6,338 nucleotides of DNA from Cellvibrionales bacterium UBA2511 (GTDB lineage Bacteria > Pseudomonadota > Gammaproteobacteria > Pseudomonadales > Porticoccaceae). Position 1 is the first letter of the stretch; each line of letters begins with the position of its first letter. The position numbers and the translations under genes were made by a program. Below are positions 6,134 to 6,338 of this stretch, piece by piece. The DNA is taken from positions 31,836 through 38,173 of the forward strand of contig DDNV01000051.1 in NCBI GenBank assembly GCA_002341315.1, written 5' to 3'. A model generated the notes under the pieces. That model made no database searches. It saw only the letters and a program-made list of their open reading frames with translations, and was not told the DNA's origin.

Positions 6134-6338
6134 ATCAAAACCAGATTGTCCCGGTGAATCACTTCTTTATCATCACAATAACCGAGGATATCGAGAATCC
6201 TGTCACTGCTCTTGCCAATAATCAGACGACTCTCGGCAGCACTGTAGTTGACCAGGCCGCGGGCGACCTCATTACCCGCCGGGTCAACGCAGCGCACCAG
6301 ATCACCCCGGTGAAAATCCCCAACGACCGCTTTCACCC
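6130..6338 (-). CDS. proB: Glutamate 5-kinase, C-terminal PUA domain, cut by the window edge
   Basis: ProB phosphorylates L-glutamate to gamma-glutamyl phosphate, the first and feedback-inhibited step of proline synthesis. Only the last 69 codons are in the window; the kinase domain lies beyond the right edge. What is seen is the PUA domain typical of bacterial Pro[39 protein letters not shown] and the closing [18 protein letters not shown]. The frame is open to the window edge, so no start can be assigned here. In pseudomonads proB follows rpmA and obg and lies near rpsT, which supports both the identification and the synteny reading. It converges on the oxygenase gene with a 14 bp gap. Confidence 0.93.
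   Translation of the reverse strand, partial: VKAVVGDFHRGDLVRCVDPAGNEVARGLVNYSAAESRLIIGKSSDRILDILGYCDDKEVIHRDNLVLI

Overview
The window looks like chromosomal DNA from a free-living gammaproteobacterium, probably close to the Pseudomonadales/Cellvibrionales group. Base composition is moderate, a little over half G+C by eye. The S20 protein closely resembles pseudomonad S20, and the flanking genes recall the pseudomonad order proB - rpsT - murJ. No mobile element, tRNA, rRNA or CRISPR array is visible.

Layout from left to right: (1) the N-terminal part of the lipid II flippase gene murJ on the minus strand, running off the left edge; (2) a divergent control region of about 200 bp with clustered CCGGG/CCCGG motifs and a strong sigma-70-type promoter for rpsT; (3) rpsT (ribosomal protein S20) on the plus strand with a GTG start, ending at a bidirectional intrinsic terminator; (4) on the minus strand, a RimK-like ATP-grasp ligase with an RLAN-type N-terminal region, preceded on the same strand by ptsP (enzyme I of the nitrogen PTS); (5) divergent from ptsP, a small 2-oxoglutarate/Fe(II) dioxygenase of the HIF-prolyl-hydroxylase (PHD/SM-20/PPHD) type; (6) convergent with it after a 14 bp gap, the 3' end of proB (glutamate 5-kinase PUA domain), running off the right edge.

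proB, rpsT and murJ are housekeeping genes that lie close together in pseudomonads. The three genes between rpsT and proB (ligase, ptsP, prolyl-hydroxylase-like oxygenase) appear to be a lineage-specific insertion into this block. ptsP is also away from rppH, its usual upstream neighbour in gammaproteobacteria. Two of the three inserted genes belong to families that can modify proteins after translation: RimK-type ligases add glutamate to ribosomal protein S6, and bacterial PHDs hydroxylate a proline in EF-Tu. The third senses metabolic state through PEP and its GAF domain. A functional link among them is an inference; the sequence shows only adjacency and possible co-transcription of ptsP with the ligase.

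The most interesting item is the PHD-like oxygenase. Its metal and 2-oxoglutarate residues have the same spacing as in human PHD2.
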